Below are positions 7,637 to 14,619 of a stretch of DNA of 15,663 nt, piece by piece; positions within the stretch are counted from its first letter, which is position 1, and each line of letters begins with the position of its first letter. The DNA comes from Planctomycetota bacterium. Its GTDB lineage: Bacteria > Planctomycetota > Phycisphaerae > WQYP01. The DNA lies in contig JAMDCX010000001.1 of the NCBI GenBank assembly GCA_023489375.1, positions 1 to 15,663 of the forward strand, written 5' to 3'. The notes beneath the pieces were generated by a model, which worked only from the letters and a program-made list of their open reading frames with translations, made no database searches and was not told the DNA's origin. The position numbers were made by a program, and so were the translations under genes.

Positions 7637-7671
7637 CCGTTCACGGCCTGGCTGATTTGTGAACCGTTTTT
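7637..7671 (+). terminator. Probable Rho-independent terminator after purB-rlmN
   Basis: GTTCAC (7639-7644) pairs with GTGAAC (7659-7664), with a 14-nt loop, and cg followed by five T residues (7667-7671) comes next. The stem is short but well placed, 10 nt after the rlmN stop. Confidence 0.45.
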
Positions 7672-8155
7672 GAGCCACGAAAGACAGGACGGGTTACAGG
7701 GGATAGATGCGGCACGACGGCCGCGCCGTAATGAATAATGAGTAATGAGACGGCCCGGCAGCCTTAATGAGACGTTACGCTGCGCTATACTTAAAAACGC
7801 CGGAGTCTTTACAGTGTTTAGCCGTTGTTCGTCCCGCCGCCGTGGTAAACTCCGCCTGTCATCCCCGTAAAACCCACGGCCAGCTCTCTGGCCGGCTTAA
7901 CATGTAATCTGTGGATTTATCCCCCCACTGTTCGTGCCGTCATGGTATTGATCAATATTGATCCTATTTATGGCATGGGCATCTGGGTATCTTACGCTTG
8001 AGTGTACACAGGCAGAATGCCCGTGCTACAAACCGCCGTATTCTGGATTCTTCACCCTTAAACTCAATAAATTGTAAACCGCCACGAAACACGGGAGAAG
8101 TCTGTTGCCAGGCCGGTAACCATTGCCATACATTCAGTATTTCAAACTCCTGAAA
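7672..8155. other. Gene-free intergenic region between rlmN and trpS
   Basis: No gene is supported. It contains a 7-bp hairpin (cggccag-ctct-ctggccg, 7877-7894), a short run of taatga-like repeats at about 7731-7750, a tattgatc direct repeat at about 7945-7962, and an imperfect palindrome at 8004-8029. The frame of trpS stays open for 63 codons beyond its TAG (8155 to 7964, minus). That reading (starting FQEFEILNVWQWLPAW) looks somewhat protein-like, but it has no start and no recognisable family. Confidence 0.5.
8004..8029. repeat. REP-like palindrome downstream of trpS
   Basis: The arms gtacacaggca and tgcccgtgctac fold around a 3-nt loop, with one mismatch and one bulge. A hairpin of the form cacgggca...tgcccgtg is a common type of intergenic palindrome in planctomycete-like genomes (recall, not a search). 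It could end trpS transcription, but there is no T-run on either side. Confidence 0.35.
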
Positions 8156-9256
8156 CTAAAGCAATGTGCGCGGTCGGTAATCCTGCTTTAAGGCAATTTT
8201 GGCGAGGCGTAGCGTTTCTTCCGCCACAACGTTGGCGCGAGCTGTACCTTCCCGCAAGACTGCTAAAAGCTGCGCCGGGTCTTTTTCGTAAATAAGCCGC
8301 CGCTGACGCATGGGGTCAATCAAGGCCACCAGCACCTCCACGAGTTTCTTTTTGCATTCCACATCACCAATGGCACCGGCGCGATATTTTTCCATAGCCT
8401 CCCGCACCCAAACGGTATCAGGATTAAATGTTTCATGAAAAATCCACAATGGATTATTTTCTGTGGTACCGGGATCGGTGGCTTTTTTCCGATTAGGATC
8501 GGTGTACATGGACATGACTTTTTTACGAATGGTATCCGGATCATCACTTAAATAAATCGCATTATTCAATGATTTACTCATTTTAAGCAACTGTCCATGC
8601 GGCCCCGGGCCTCCAAGGCCGACCAGCCGCCGGACGCGACCCAGCCGTGGCTCAATAATTGGAAACAGCCCCCCGGCCCGCACATATTGTTCATCCGGTG
8701 TTTGCGGATCAACACCGCAATACATCTGATCAAAACGCCGCGCGGTTTCGCGCGTCAGTTCCAGATGGGCCAGTTGATCTTCTCCCACCGGTACCAGGGC
8801 GGGACGAAAAGCAAGAATATCCGCAATTTGACCAATGGGATAAAGTAGAAAACCAAAGCTGTAACTGTCTCCGAGATTTTTATCCCGAATTTCATCTTTG
8901 ATCGTAGGGTTGCGCATCAGCCGGGAAAATGGCACCAGCATACTGAAAAAAAAGGTCAATTCCGCAATGGCCGGAATTTCTGACTGCACAAAAATAGTGC
9001 TTTTCCCGGGATCAATTCCAGCGGCCAGGTAATCAGCGGCAATATCCAGCACACTCTGGCGGATATCCGTAGGCTGTTGGGCCCGCGTGGTAAAGGCGTG
9101 GACGTTGGCGATGATAAAATAACAATCAAACTGATCCTGCAATTGCACGCGATTTTCCAGCGATCCGACATAATGTCCGAGATGCAGGCGGCCTGTGGGC
9201 GTGTCGCCGGTAAGAATTCGCGGTTTGGAGGCACTATTTTCTGTATACTGAGCCAT
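8156..9256 (-). CDS. trpS: Tryptophanyl-tRNA synthetase
   Basis: A 366-residue class I aminoacyl-tRNA synthetase that charges tRNA-Trp with tryptophan. The HIGH-type motif is HLGH at residues 25-28 (TGRLHLGHYVGSL) and the KMSKS motif is exact at 225-229. VPVGEDQLAHLELTRETARR is the family's conserved central segment. It is slightly longer than typical bacterial TrpRS (about 330-350), with a Gly/Arg-rich stretch GRVRRLVGLGGPGPHG just before KMSKS. ATG 9256 is preceded by GGAG about 7 nt upstream, and a good sigma70-type promoter lies at 9295-9322. It is monocistronic on the minus strand, facing away from rlmN's strand. Confidence 0.95.
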   Translation of the reverse strand: MAQYTENSASKPRILTGDTPTGRLHLGHYVGSLENRVQLQDQFDCYFIIANVHAFTTRAQQPTDIRQSVLDIAADYLAAGIDPGKSTIFVQSEIPAIAELTFFFSMLVPFSRLMRNPTIKDEIRDKNLGDSYSFGFLLYPIGQIADILAFRPALVPVGEDQLAHLELTRETARRFDQMYCGVDPQTPDEQYVRAGGLFPIIEPRLGRVRRLVGLGGPGPHGQLLKMSKSLNNAIYLSDDPDTIRKKVMSMYTDPNRKKATDPGTTENNPLWIFHETFNPDTVWVREAMEKYRAGAIGDVECKKKLVEVLVALIDPMRQRRLIYEKDPAQLLAVLREGTARANVVAEETLRLAKIALKQDYRPRTLL

Positions 9257-9294
9257 AAATACTCCAGTTCATTCTCCAGCCAGGACGTGAAAGC

Positions 9295-9322
9295 ATTATG
9301 CACTACCATTGCGGATTGTAAA
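9295..9322 (-). promoter_or_regulatory. Predicted sigma70-type promoter of trpS
   Basis: On the minus strand TTTACA (9317-9322) is followed after 16 nt by CATAAT (9295-9300); each box matches consensus at 5 of 6. The predicted transcript start near 9288 would give a leader of about 32 nt, so there is no room for a T-box or attenuator between it and ATG 9256. Confidence 0.5.
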
Positions 9323-9442
9323 CCCCGCAGCATACGCCCCGCGTCGATTATTACGTCATTGAACATCCACTGTCATATCTGGTGAAACTATAATTCCACC
9401 AGAATCAGCCGGGGATGCAGTGGAAACCCACGTGGTGTGGCC

Positions 9443-9568
9443 ATGGAAACGCCGAACATATTCATGCACCAATATGAAGAATCACAGGCAACTCTGCGGC
9501 ATTATTTGCAAGTTATCGATGAGGACTACGCCAAAGCTGTTGTCCTGCCGAAAACAAACGCTTTATAA
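9443..9568 (+). pseudogene. Short coding remnant, unknown family
   Basis: ATG 9443 opens 41 codons (METPNIFMHQYEESQATLRH, then YLQVIDEDYAKAVVLP) with ordinary, soluble-protein composition. It ends at a TAA after which another frame continues for about 25 codons. There is no clear ribosome binding site, although a TATAAT lies near 9388. It looks like the start of a decayed gene whose later part may include the coding-like module at 9664. Not recognised. Confidence 0.3.
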
Positions 9569-9663
9569 AACGCCGCAGTACACACCGGAACTGATGAGGT
9601 GCGGCCATATTTTTTTGGTGGAGCGAGATTTCCTGAATTAACGCGCGGGCCAAGGCCACGCGG

Positions 9664-9736
9664 CTAAAACAGGAATTGGCGGTACAGGACTACGAAATTG
9701 ATGGAGGGATAAAGAATTGCCAAAAAATCAGACCAC
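9664..9736. repeat. Coding-like module, copy 2
   Basis: This is the best-preserved version of the module also seen at 4501 and 10241. One frame reads RLKQELAVQDYEIDGG up to 9706. A GGAGGG (9702-9707) precedes a TTG at 9717 that opens PKNQTTPELTRLAVKLIWKT, as if one gene ended and another began here. The second reading continues into the tRNA-Leu and therefore cannot be an intact gene. Remnant of an unknown two-gene unit (inference). Confidence 0.4.
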
Positions 9737-9830
9737 GCCGGAACTGACGCGCCTGGCGGTGAAGCTAATTTGGAAAACGCCGGAAATTCAATGCAATACG
9801 CATGTATGCAGGCAGGTACATATCAAGAAA

Positions 9831-9912
9831 TGCTCGGGACAGGAATCGAACCTGCACTCCTTTCGGAACCGGAACCTAAATCCGGCGCGTCTGCCAGTTC
9901 CGCCACCCGAGC
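9831..9912 (-). tRNA. tRNA-Leu (anticodon UAG)
   Basis: The 82-nt minus-strand sequence folds as a tRNA with the extended variable arm of a leucine tRNA. The acceptor gctcggg pairs with cccgagc, and the discriminator base is A. The anticodon stem is ccgga/tccgg around loop ttTAGgt. The variable arm is tcc-gaaa-gga. The T stem gcagg/cctgt encloses the TTCGATT loop. It reads CUN leucine codons ending in A or G. The CCA tail is not encoded, so it must be added enzymatically. An extended -10 promoter sits about 15 nt upstream. Confidence 0.95.
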
Positions 9913-9926
9913 GAATGCTGGCAGGC

Positions 9927-9935
9927 ATTTTAACA
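9927..9935 (-). promoter_or_regulatory. Extended -10 element of tRNA-Leu
   Basis: On the minus strand the sequence TGTTAAAAT combines the TGn extension with TAAAAT (5 of 6 to consensus), 14 nt before the tRNA 5' end. No good -35 box is seen at 16-18 nt, as is common for extended -10 promoters. Confidence 0.4.
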
Positions 9936-10019
9936 TGTTCATACATTTTTGCGCTGCGGAAATACGGTTACGGTTTTATGGGGGTGCGGCCGGAAATTGT
10001 GGCATTCAAATCAAGCCCC

Positions 10020-10172
10020 TTAGGAATGGGCCCGTAATAACTTACCGATTGGCATTACTATTAAATACTCCACCACCGGCAAAGCCGGTGGCTATATGAC
10101 GGATGGTGCTCCGGAATCTACGCACCAACCGGCGCAAAGACTATTTGGAAGTTCTTATACATCAGTTCCTTA
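10020..10172. repeat. Palindromic ~150-bp dispersed repeat, copy B
   Basis: Second copy, same orientation as A and C. The left end ttaggaatgggcccgtaata is mirrored imperfectly by the right end gttcttatacatcagttcct. The central hairpin ccaccggc-aaa-gccggtgg is perfect. Internal sequence is nearly identical to copy C from ccgattggcatta through ctatttggaagtt. It lies between tRNA-Leu and the methyltransferase gene. Confidence 0.75.
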
Positions 10173-10214
10173 TCCATTGGCAATGTTATACCAATGGCTC
10201 TGTGGTGGGCAACG

Positions 10215-10231
10215 GCGGGCGAGACGCCCGC
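10215..10231. repeat. REP-like GC-rich palindrome
   Basis: gcgggcg-aga-cgcccgc is a perfect 7-bp stem with a 3-nt loop, standing free between repeat B and the module at 10241. It could terminate the methyltransferase transcript from the right, but lacks a T-run. Palindromes of this form are frequent in intergenic DNA of planctomycete-like genomes (recall). Confidence 0.4.
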
Positions 10232-10240
10232 GAACCAGGA

Positions 10241-10302
10241 TACTCTAATACGTAATCTGGCGGCAGTTATGAGGTTTTTGCCCAATAATATGGCCACACC
10301 CT
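10241..10302. repeat. Coding-like module, copy 3 (with internal deletion)
   Basis: The string ctaatacgtaatctggcgg, then ttatgagg and ttgcccaataatatggccac, aligns with 9664-9736 if about 16 nt are missing in the middle; the final part matches 4554-4575 closely (atggccacaccc). This is a weaker call than the other two copies, but it is in the same relation to a palindromic repeat as copy 1. Confidence 0.3.
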
Positions 10303-10335
10303 TTTATGGATTGAACGATTCCGTGGTCCGTATAC

Positions 10336-11148
10336 TCAGGCCGATTTTTCCAATACCACCAACATTCGAAACGCCAGCCATTTCGCCAGAGGAGAGAGAA
10401 TACTCTCCAAAGCCTTAGCTGCCGGAACTGCCGCCAGCGGCATTAACACCGGCTTGGAAAAGCCCCCGGACAGGGGATAAGCTACCATGCTATGTACGGT
10501 TCTTTCACAGATCGCCAGATTTGGGAACCGTCGCTGAAATTTCTCGACACGGCGGAAAAAGATCAGAGTTGGAATCGCCTGATTGGCATTAAAAGCGCCC
10601 AGTCCGGTAAACGCCGCCGGATCGGTACCGGACAAATCCTGGGGTTCACGAAAAATACGCGCCCCCATATCCACCGGTTCCGGGTGCGAAATCCGATACA
10701 ATACGCTGGAAAGTGGGGAAATAAATGGCTCCACCATCACGATACGCCCGCCGATGGCAAGAATCCGGTTGGCCTCGGAAAAAAATGCCAGCGGAAATGG
10801 AATATGATGAAGCACATCCTGCAGGACCAGGTTATCAACAGATCCATCCGCAAAAGGCAGTCGCATCGCATCCGCCGCCAGATCAATATGTTGTGTCGGC
10901 ACGATATCCGTAACAATAACATCCGGATAAAAAGATTTAAAATTTCCTGTTCCTCCGCCAATTTCCACCACCACCCCATGAGGGTGTCGCCGGTTGCCGG
11001 AGCGGCGTGTCAACCGCGCCACCATTGCGGCAAAATACTCATGGTAGATGGAGCGCAGCAAAGGTCGATTTTGCCAGGCGCGGGCGCGGGCATAGAGTAT
11101 CTCACGATCTGACAGGGTATCGGCATGTTGCAACATTGGACGCGCCAT
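10336..11148 (-). CDS. Class I SAM-dependent methyltransferase
   Basis: A 270-residue protein with a Rossmann-type methyltransferase fold of the Methyltransf_11 kind; substrate unknown. Motif I is VVVEIGGGTGN (about 60-69), the acidic residue of motif II is in VTDI (about 81), and DAMRLPFADGSVDNLV and VLHHI follow at 93-116, with RILAIGGRIVMVEPF as the post-motif strand. The C-terminal ~100 residues contain hydrophobic stretches (SKPVLMPLAAVPAAKALESI) that may contact the membrane. ATG 11148 is chosen over TTG 11154 because AAGGG precedes it by 7 nt. It follows the MCE gene by 68 bp on the same strand, so a role in lipid or envelope metabolism is a reasonable guess, no more. Confidence 0.85.
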   Translation of the reverse strand: MARPMLQHADTLSDREILYARARAWQNRPLLRSIYHEYFAAMVARLTRRSGNRRHPHGVVVEIGGGTGNFKSFYPDVIVTDIVPTQHIDLAADAMRLPFADGSVDNLVLQDVLHHIPFPLAFFSEANRILAIGGRIVMVEPFISPLSSVLYRISHPEPVDMGARIFREPQDLSGTDPAAFTGLGAFNANQAIPTLIFFRRVEKFQRRFPNLAICERTVHSMVAYPLSGGFSKPVLMPLAAVPAAKALESILSPLAKWLAFRMLVVLEKSA

Positions 11149-11216
11149 AACCAAGCCCTTACCAAGTTGACAAGATTTGGTAGTCTGGGGTCTACCGGCG
11201 ATAAAGCCGGTATGAA

Positions 11217-12269
11217 TCAGAACCCGACTTTTACATCAAAGCCTTCCGCCTTAATTTGTTTGACTAACCCATGCAGGCTATCCACCGTGCGTTTCATTCG
11301 GCCCGTGAGTACCAGAATAGAATTGTAAAGTCGCGGGTCCTTTACCAGACGTCCGGCGGTACCGTGGCCCTGGGCAATCGATGCGGTGATGGCTTCAACA
11401 TTTTCCAGAATACGGGTCAATTTTACGCTCAGTACAACAATTTTCTGTTGCGTCGTTTTTGCCACGGTATCAATATCTGTAACGGTGGTTCCCGCCTTAA
11501 CCAATACGCCATTGAAACGTCTCACCGTACCGGGCAACTCCTTAAGTGTACTTTTGAGTTCCGCGGAGGATGCGGCTACATTGGCCAGAATTTGCCGTAC
11601 CTGCTGGTGCAGTGTTTTGCTGCTTACCAGACGGTTAATGGAATTAATAGTCACGTTGAGTCGTTGAATTAACGCACTGATATTATTGATATCCGAGGCC
11701 CTGGCGTCGCCGCCTTCCGCCTCGGCTTTAGTCAGAGTTACCGGCTTGAGCAACGCATGGAGATCATCCGCCACACGATCCAGTTTATCGCTGAGAATAC
11801 TGAACTGTGTTTTCAAAGAGGAAAAATCCCGCACAACTGATTTGGGTAATAGACTATTGGATGCAATACGGGCGTGCAGGAGTGCCGAACCGTTGGTGGG
11901 AAGGAACTTATGGGCCACCGTGGCGGGCAAGTACAGCGCCACATAGGTCGCTCCGATGGTTTTGGTACTGATTTGGGCCAGGGTATTGGCCGGCAGACGC
12001 ACATTGTGATAAATGGCGATAATAATATTGGCCGACCGCATATCAGGAGTCAAAGTTACATGTTCCACCGTACCCACGGGGACACCGTTAAAAGTTACGA
12101 GATCTCCATAAGTCAGCCCGTCCGCTGTGGGCGCCAGAACGGTTACATCGTAGGGCGCATTGGGACCGAAACCGGGTATGCGCCCCAGCAGAAATGCACC
12201 CCAGGTGATTAAGGCCAATGCGGCGATAATCGTCAGCCCTACGACGGTATTACGTAATTTTTCACTCAT
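11217..12269 (-). CDS. MCE-domain (MlaD-like) lipid-transport substrate-binding protein
   Basis: A 350-residue protein with one N-terminal transmembrane helix (about residues 8-30, VGLTIIAALALITWGAFLLG). An MCE domain follows at about 38-115: YDVTVLAPTADGLTYGDLV, then FNGVPVGTVEHVTLTP, and ATYVALYL. The rest, about 150-350, is long, helical and heptad-like. In Mla/Mce systems such proteins form rings that carry phospholipids between inner and outer membranes with an ABC permease (MlaE) and ATPase (MlaF). Neither is in the window, so it is a stand-alone gene here or its partners are elsewhere. The start has only weak AGGG at 12 nt and AGG next to the ATG. It sits downstream of the YqjE/YqjK-like pair. 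Confidence 0.85.
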   Translation of the reverse strand: MSEKLRNTVVGLTIIAALALITWGAFLLGRIPGFGPNAPYDVTVLAPTADGLTYGDLVTFNGVPVGTVEHVTLTPDMRSANIIIAIYHNVRLPANTLAQISTKTIGATYVALYLPATVAHKFLPTNGSALLHARIASNSLLPKSVVRDFSSLKTQFSILSDKLDRVADDLHALLKPVTLTKAEAEGGDARASDINNISALIQRLNVTINSINRLVSSKTLHQQVRQILANVAASSAELKSTLKELPGTVRRFNGVLVKAGTTVTDIDTVAKTTQQKIVVLSVKLTRILENVEAITASIAQGHGTAGRLVKDPRLYNSILVLTGRMKRTVDSLHGLVKQIKAEGFDVKVGF

Positions 12270-12368
12270 GCCTGATATTCACCCTGGTTCATAATACTTC
12301 CAAGATTTTATACGCTTCCGCCTCCGATGTCTCTATGTTCATTTCAGCCAGGGCTGGCGTCGGAACTT

Positions 12369-12896
12369 TTAAAGACCAGAGGGGCCTTTATGATGCTGAT
12401 CCGCACGGTCGGATTCCATGTCCCGCTTTTCCCACACCCGTCCCATGATACTACGCCACGGGATGGCCTGCGCCACACCAACGATCAGGTTTTTAACGAT
12501 AGGTTCCGCGACATCCAGTATGGAATCGGTGCGCCGTGATGGAGTATCAGGCCCCGCGGATTTGTTGTCGCCATCGACAACATGATGCGGCGGTGCCGAC
12601 GTTTCTGTAGTCTGCGAGGTTTTCACTACTATTGGCTCGGTGCCGACATGGCGGCGGCTTAACAGCTTCGCCCAGAGCAATTGAAACAGGCCCTCTCCCG
12701 GAGTAATCCCCCCCACCAGTGTACCCAGTGTGGCCGCCACCCCCATTGCCGGGCCGATATGGCGGCGAAGTACGTTAGCCGGTGAATACCAAGCCCGCAG
12801 ATAACGTCCTAAATGTGTGGCATGGTCATCCATTTGAGCTAATGCCGCATCACGCCGCCGCTGCAATTCCACCAGTTTTGTTTCAATATTCATCAT
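12369..12896 (-). CDS. Coiled-coil/membrane-associated hypothetical protein in the YqjK position
   Basis: A 175-residue protein without a recognised domain. Residues 1-30 form a charged helix (ETKLVELQRRRDAALAQMDD). A weakly hydrophobic segment follows at about 46-65 (IGPAMGVAATLGTLVGGI), then a Ser/Thr/Pro-rich disordered stretch (about 85-130), and a C-terminal helix (ILDVAEPIVKNLIVGVAQAI). Its ATG overlaps the preceding stop as ATGA, and AAAGG lies 5 nt upstream, so translation is coupled to the PF07332 gene. In E. coli the gene after yqjE is yqjK, which also begins with a charged coiled coil; positional analogy only. An alternative start is the second ATG at 12893. Confidence 0.7.
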   Translation of the reverse strand: MMNIETKLVELQRRRDAALAQMDDHATHLGRYLRAWYSPANVLRRHIGPAMGVAATLGTLVGGITPGEGLFQLLWAKLLSRRHVGTEPIVVKTSQTTETSAPPHHVVDGDNKSAGPDTPSRRTDSILDVAEPIVKNLIVGVAQAIPWRSIMGRVWEKRDMESDRADQHHKGPSGL

Positions 12897-13297
12897 TGCA
12901 GCCTTTCTTGCGATGGTGATTTTTCGGCCTTCGCCGCCCCATGGCTATTTCCCGATCGGGATACCAGAAAAACCAGGCCGCCAGCCAACAGTAAATGGCC
13001 AAGGCCGAAAATCAACAACACCCACAACGTTGGAATAAAAGTTTGCAATCCCTTAAAAATGGTAATTTCAAGAAATACCATTCCTGTCAAGGCCAGCACC
13101 ACCGCTGCGCCCAACAGCCCCATCTGTACCAGAATATCCCGTAATATGGCCAGCAGCCGCAACGCCATAATCTGAACTTCCAGTTCCATGATTTCCAGCA
13201 TCGCGCGAACAAGACGGCGGATAAAATCATGACCGGTCCGGGCCGTTGACGCTTTATCTGCCTGCGTGGTACTTTCTTCGGCGGAATCAGCAGGCAT
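12893..13297 (-). CDS. PF07332 (YqjE-like, 'phage holin family') inner-membrane protein
   Basis: A 134-residue protein with a cytoplasmic N-terminal amphipathic helix (FIRRLVRAMLEIMELEVQI, about 25-43) and two transmembrane helices (about 59-80 and 92-113). This is the layout of the Phage_holin_3_6/YqjE family. These are cellular membrane proteins despite the family name, usually found next to DUF883 genes as here. ATG 13297 is preferred over upstream starts because AGGAG lies 8 nt before it. The stop overlaps the next gene's start. An extended -10 promoter is present 51 nt upstream. Confidence 0.75.
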   Translation of the reverse strand: MPADSAEESTTQADKASTARTGHDFIRRLVRAMLEIMELEVQIMALRLLAILRDILVQMGLLGAAVVLALTGMVFLEITIFKGLQTFIPTLWVLLIFGLGHLLLAGGLVFLVSRSGNSHGAAKAEKSPSQERLQ

Positions 13298-13347
13298 GAC
13301 AACGGCTCCTAAAACGAATGTGATACGACACACTCCAAGTGGTGCTT

Positions 13348-13356
13348 ATCATACCA
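13348..13356 (-). promoter_or_regulatory. Extended -10 promoter of the YqjE-like operon
   Basis: TGGTATGAT on the minus strand combines the TGn extension with TATGAT (5 of 6). No -35 box of quality is visible. The predicted start near 13341 gives a 44-nt leader to ATG 13297. Confidence 0.4.
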
Positions 13357-13758
13357 CAAGTGCGGTCCAATGCTGAAGACTAATAATATACACCATCAAC
13401 ATTTGGCGGTGCACCATAAACATAAATCACCTTAACCACACCGCACATGGAAGTGTCATAATCCAACTTTCGCTCACTTATGCGGCTATGAACTTGCCTG
13501 GAAACCGGCCGGGTAATGGCCGCGTAGCGACGACGTCATTTGAGGCTCCCATCAAACTGCGGTTATCAGGGGAACAAAAAACACACCCATCCCCTCTTGA
13601 ACCGTAAATAAAATGTATGTATTGCGGCCGAATATTACCAACTCATCTTCAAAAGTCCGATCAGACCTTCGCTATTCCAGCTATTACTCGGACCGGCTCC
13701 GGAATATTAATTTACTCGGACCGCAAAGCCCCGTTCACGCCGTTGCAACCGGTTAAGA
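13357..13758. other. Gene-free intergenic region with a direct repeat
   Basis: No gene is supported between the YqjE-like and DUF883 genes. It contains two exact copies of ttactcggaccg (13684-13695 and 13712-13723) 28 bp apart, centred on an AT-rich ggaatattaattt; these could be operator sites or part of a 3' structure of the DUF883 transcript. No terminator with a T-run was found. Confidence 0.45.
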
Positions 13759-14088
13759 TCAGTCACAGCGACGAATCAACAGCCCCAGCAGCAATCCCGC
13801 ACCGGCGGCGATGGCTACCGCCGCCAGAGGATTACGCCTTACCAGCGTAATAACCGCCGTCTGAGAATCGGTAGCACGTTCCCGGATGATCTCCGCTTTG
13901 TCATGCACCCAATCGGATGTTTGCGCTTTGATTTCACCGACACGATCAGCAGCCGTTCTACTGACTTCACCGGCCAAATCCGCCACGGCTGATTTAGCCA
14001 CGGAGTACTTTCGGCGCAGTTCATCAGAATGTGCAGTGGTAGTCGTGGAGTCGCCAGCACTTTTGGTACTTGTTAGTGTATCCGACAT
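13759..14088 (-). CDS. DUF883 (YqjD/ElaB-like) membrane-anchored protein
   Basis: A 109-residue protein of the DUF883 family. A disordered N-terminus (1-20, Ser/Thr-rich) is followed by a long amphipathic helix (about 22-80, with Ala/Val/Arg heptads). The typical C-terminal anchor VRRNPLAAVAIAAGAGLLLG comes next, ending in LLIRRCD. In E. coli such proteins tether ribosomes to the inner membrane in stationary phase (known for YqjD). ATG 14088 has AGGAG about 8 nt upstream, so the longer upstream reading is rejected. Its own promoter is at 14179-14207. It is transcribed toward the YqjE-like operon, 462 bp away. Confidence 0.85.
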   Translation of the reverse strand: MSDTLTSTKSAGDSTTTTAHSDELRRKYSVAKSAVADLAGEVSRTAADRVGEIKAQTSDWVHDKAEIIRERATDSQTAVITLVRRNPLAAVAIAAGAGLLLGLLIRRCD

Positions 14089-14178
14089 GATAAAGCTCCT
14101 TATCAATAACAAACTGCAAATACAACAGCCGAGATAGCCATACGCTTCACAGCCCACGCTCTTGTTCCTCCCTGACTT

Positions 14179-14207
14179 ATTATTCGCTCCGGTTCCCCGT
14201 AAATCAA
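14179..14207 (-). promoter_or_regulatory. Predicted sigma70-type promoter of the DUF883 gene
   Basis: TTGATT (14202-14207) and AATAAT (14179-14184, 5 of 6 to consensus) are separated by exactly 17 nt on the minus strand. The leader to ATG 14088 would be about 84 nt. Confidence 0.5.
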
Positions 14208-14534
14208 GTTTAATAATCTATAAATATAATCGGACGTAGCAGGCGGAATTAAGCAGTAAATTCTTATAAAATCAGCCAAGATTATCCATATTTATCGCAG
14301 AAAGGCCATACCACGAACGATAGTGCGATAGAGATAGTCGGTATAGTCAACAACGTCTCTCACGGATACGCCGCCTTGTATTGTGATTGTTCCCCGTTAT
14401 CGGTCTGTGAACGATCACTATTTCAGAGAGGCTTACCGGCGAGAGGCTTTTATCTTCGTAACCGTTCACGGGCTACAAAACACCAATAATCAAAGCAATA
14501 AGGTGGTGTCTGGCGTTCAAGAAGTGTATAAACC
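14208..14534. other. Gene-free intergenic region
   Basis: No ORF or RNA gene is supported. Two features stand out: gtgaacg near 14406 and cgttcac near 14463 form a long-loop inverted repeat, and gagaggctt occurs twice between them. The base composition is AT-richer than the coding regions. Confidence 0.4.
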
Positions 14535-14615
14535 ATGAAAAACAGGCCACAAAGCCGGGGGGGGACGCTATGTTTCGCCACCATTGTTTATGTACTTCTT
14601 TCGGCGGAAACATAA
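14535..14615 (+). pseudogene. Possible signal-peptide stub cut off before repeat C
   Basis: ATG 14535 opens 26 codons with a basic start (MKNRPQSRGG) and a hydrophobic core (TLCFATIVYVLLSAE), then stops 5 bp before palindromic repeat C begins. The reading crosses a run of eight G (14557-14564). The segment 14569-14614 is also a hairpin (tatgtttcgcc/ggcggaaacata, one bulge). It may be the remnant of an exported-protein gene truncated at the repeat, or chance. No good ribosome binding site. Confidence 0.2.
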
Positions 14616-14619
14616 TCAC

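Noticed and set aside
9717..10099. Two overlapping plus-strand ORFs, one reading LGTGIEPALLSEPEP
   Set aside because: They run straight through the tRNA-Leu on the other strand; this peptide is the usual false translation of a reverse-strand leucine tRNA.
10492..11112. Plus-strand ORF of 206 codons
   Set aside because: Antisense to the methyltransferase, whose SAM motifs are clear.
12270..12368. Possible short leader peptide MNIETSEAEAYKILEVL upstream of the MCE gene
   Set aside because: Only 17 codons, no ribosome binding site, no regulatory structure around it; too little to call a gene.
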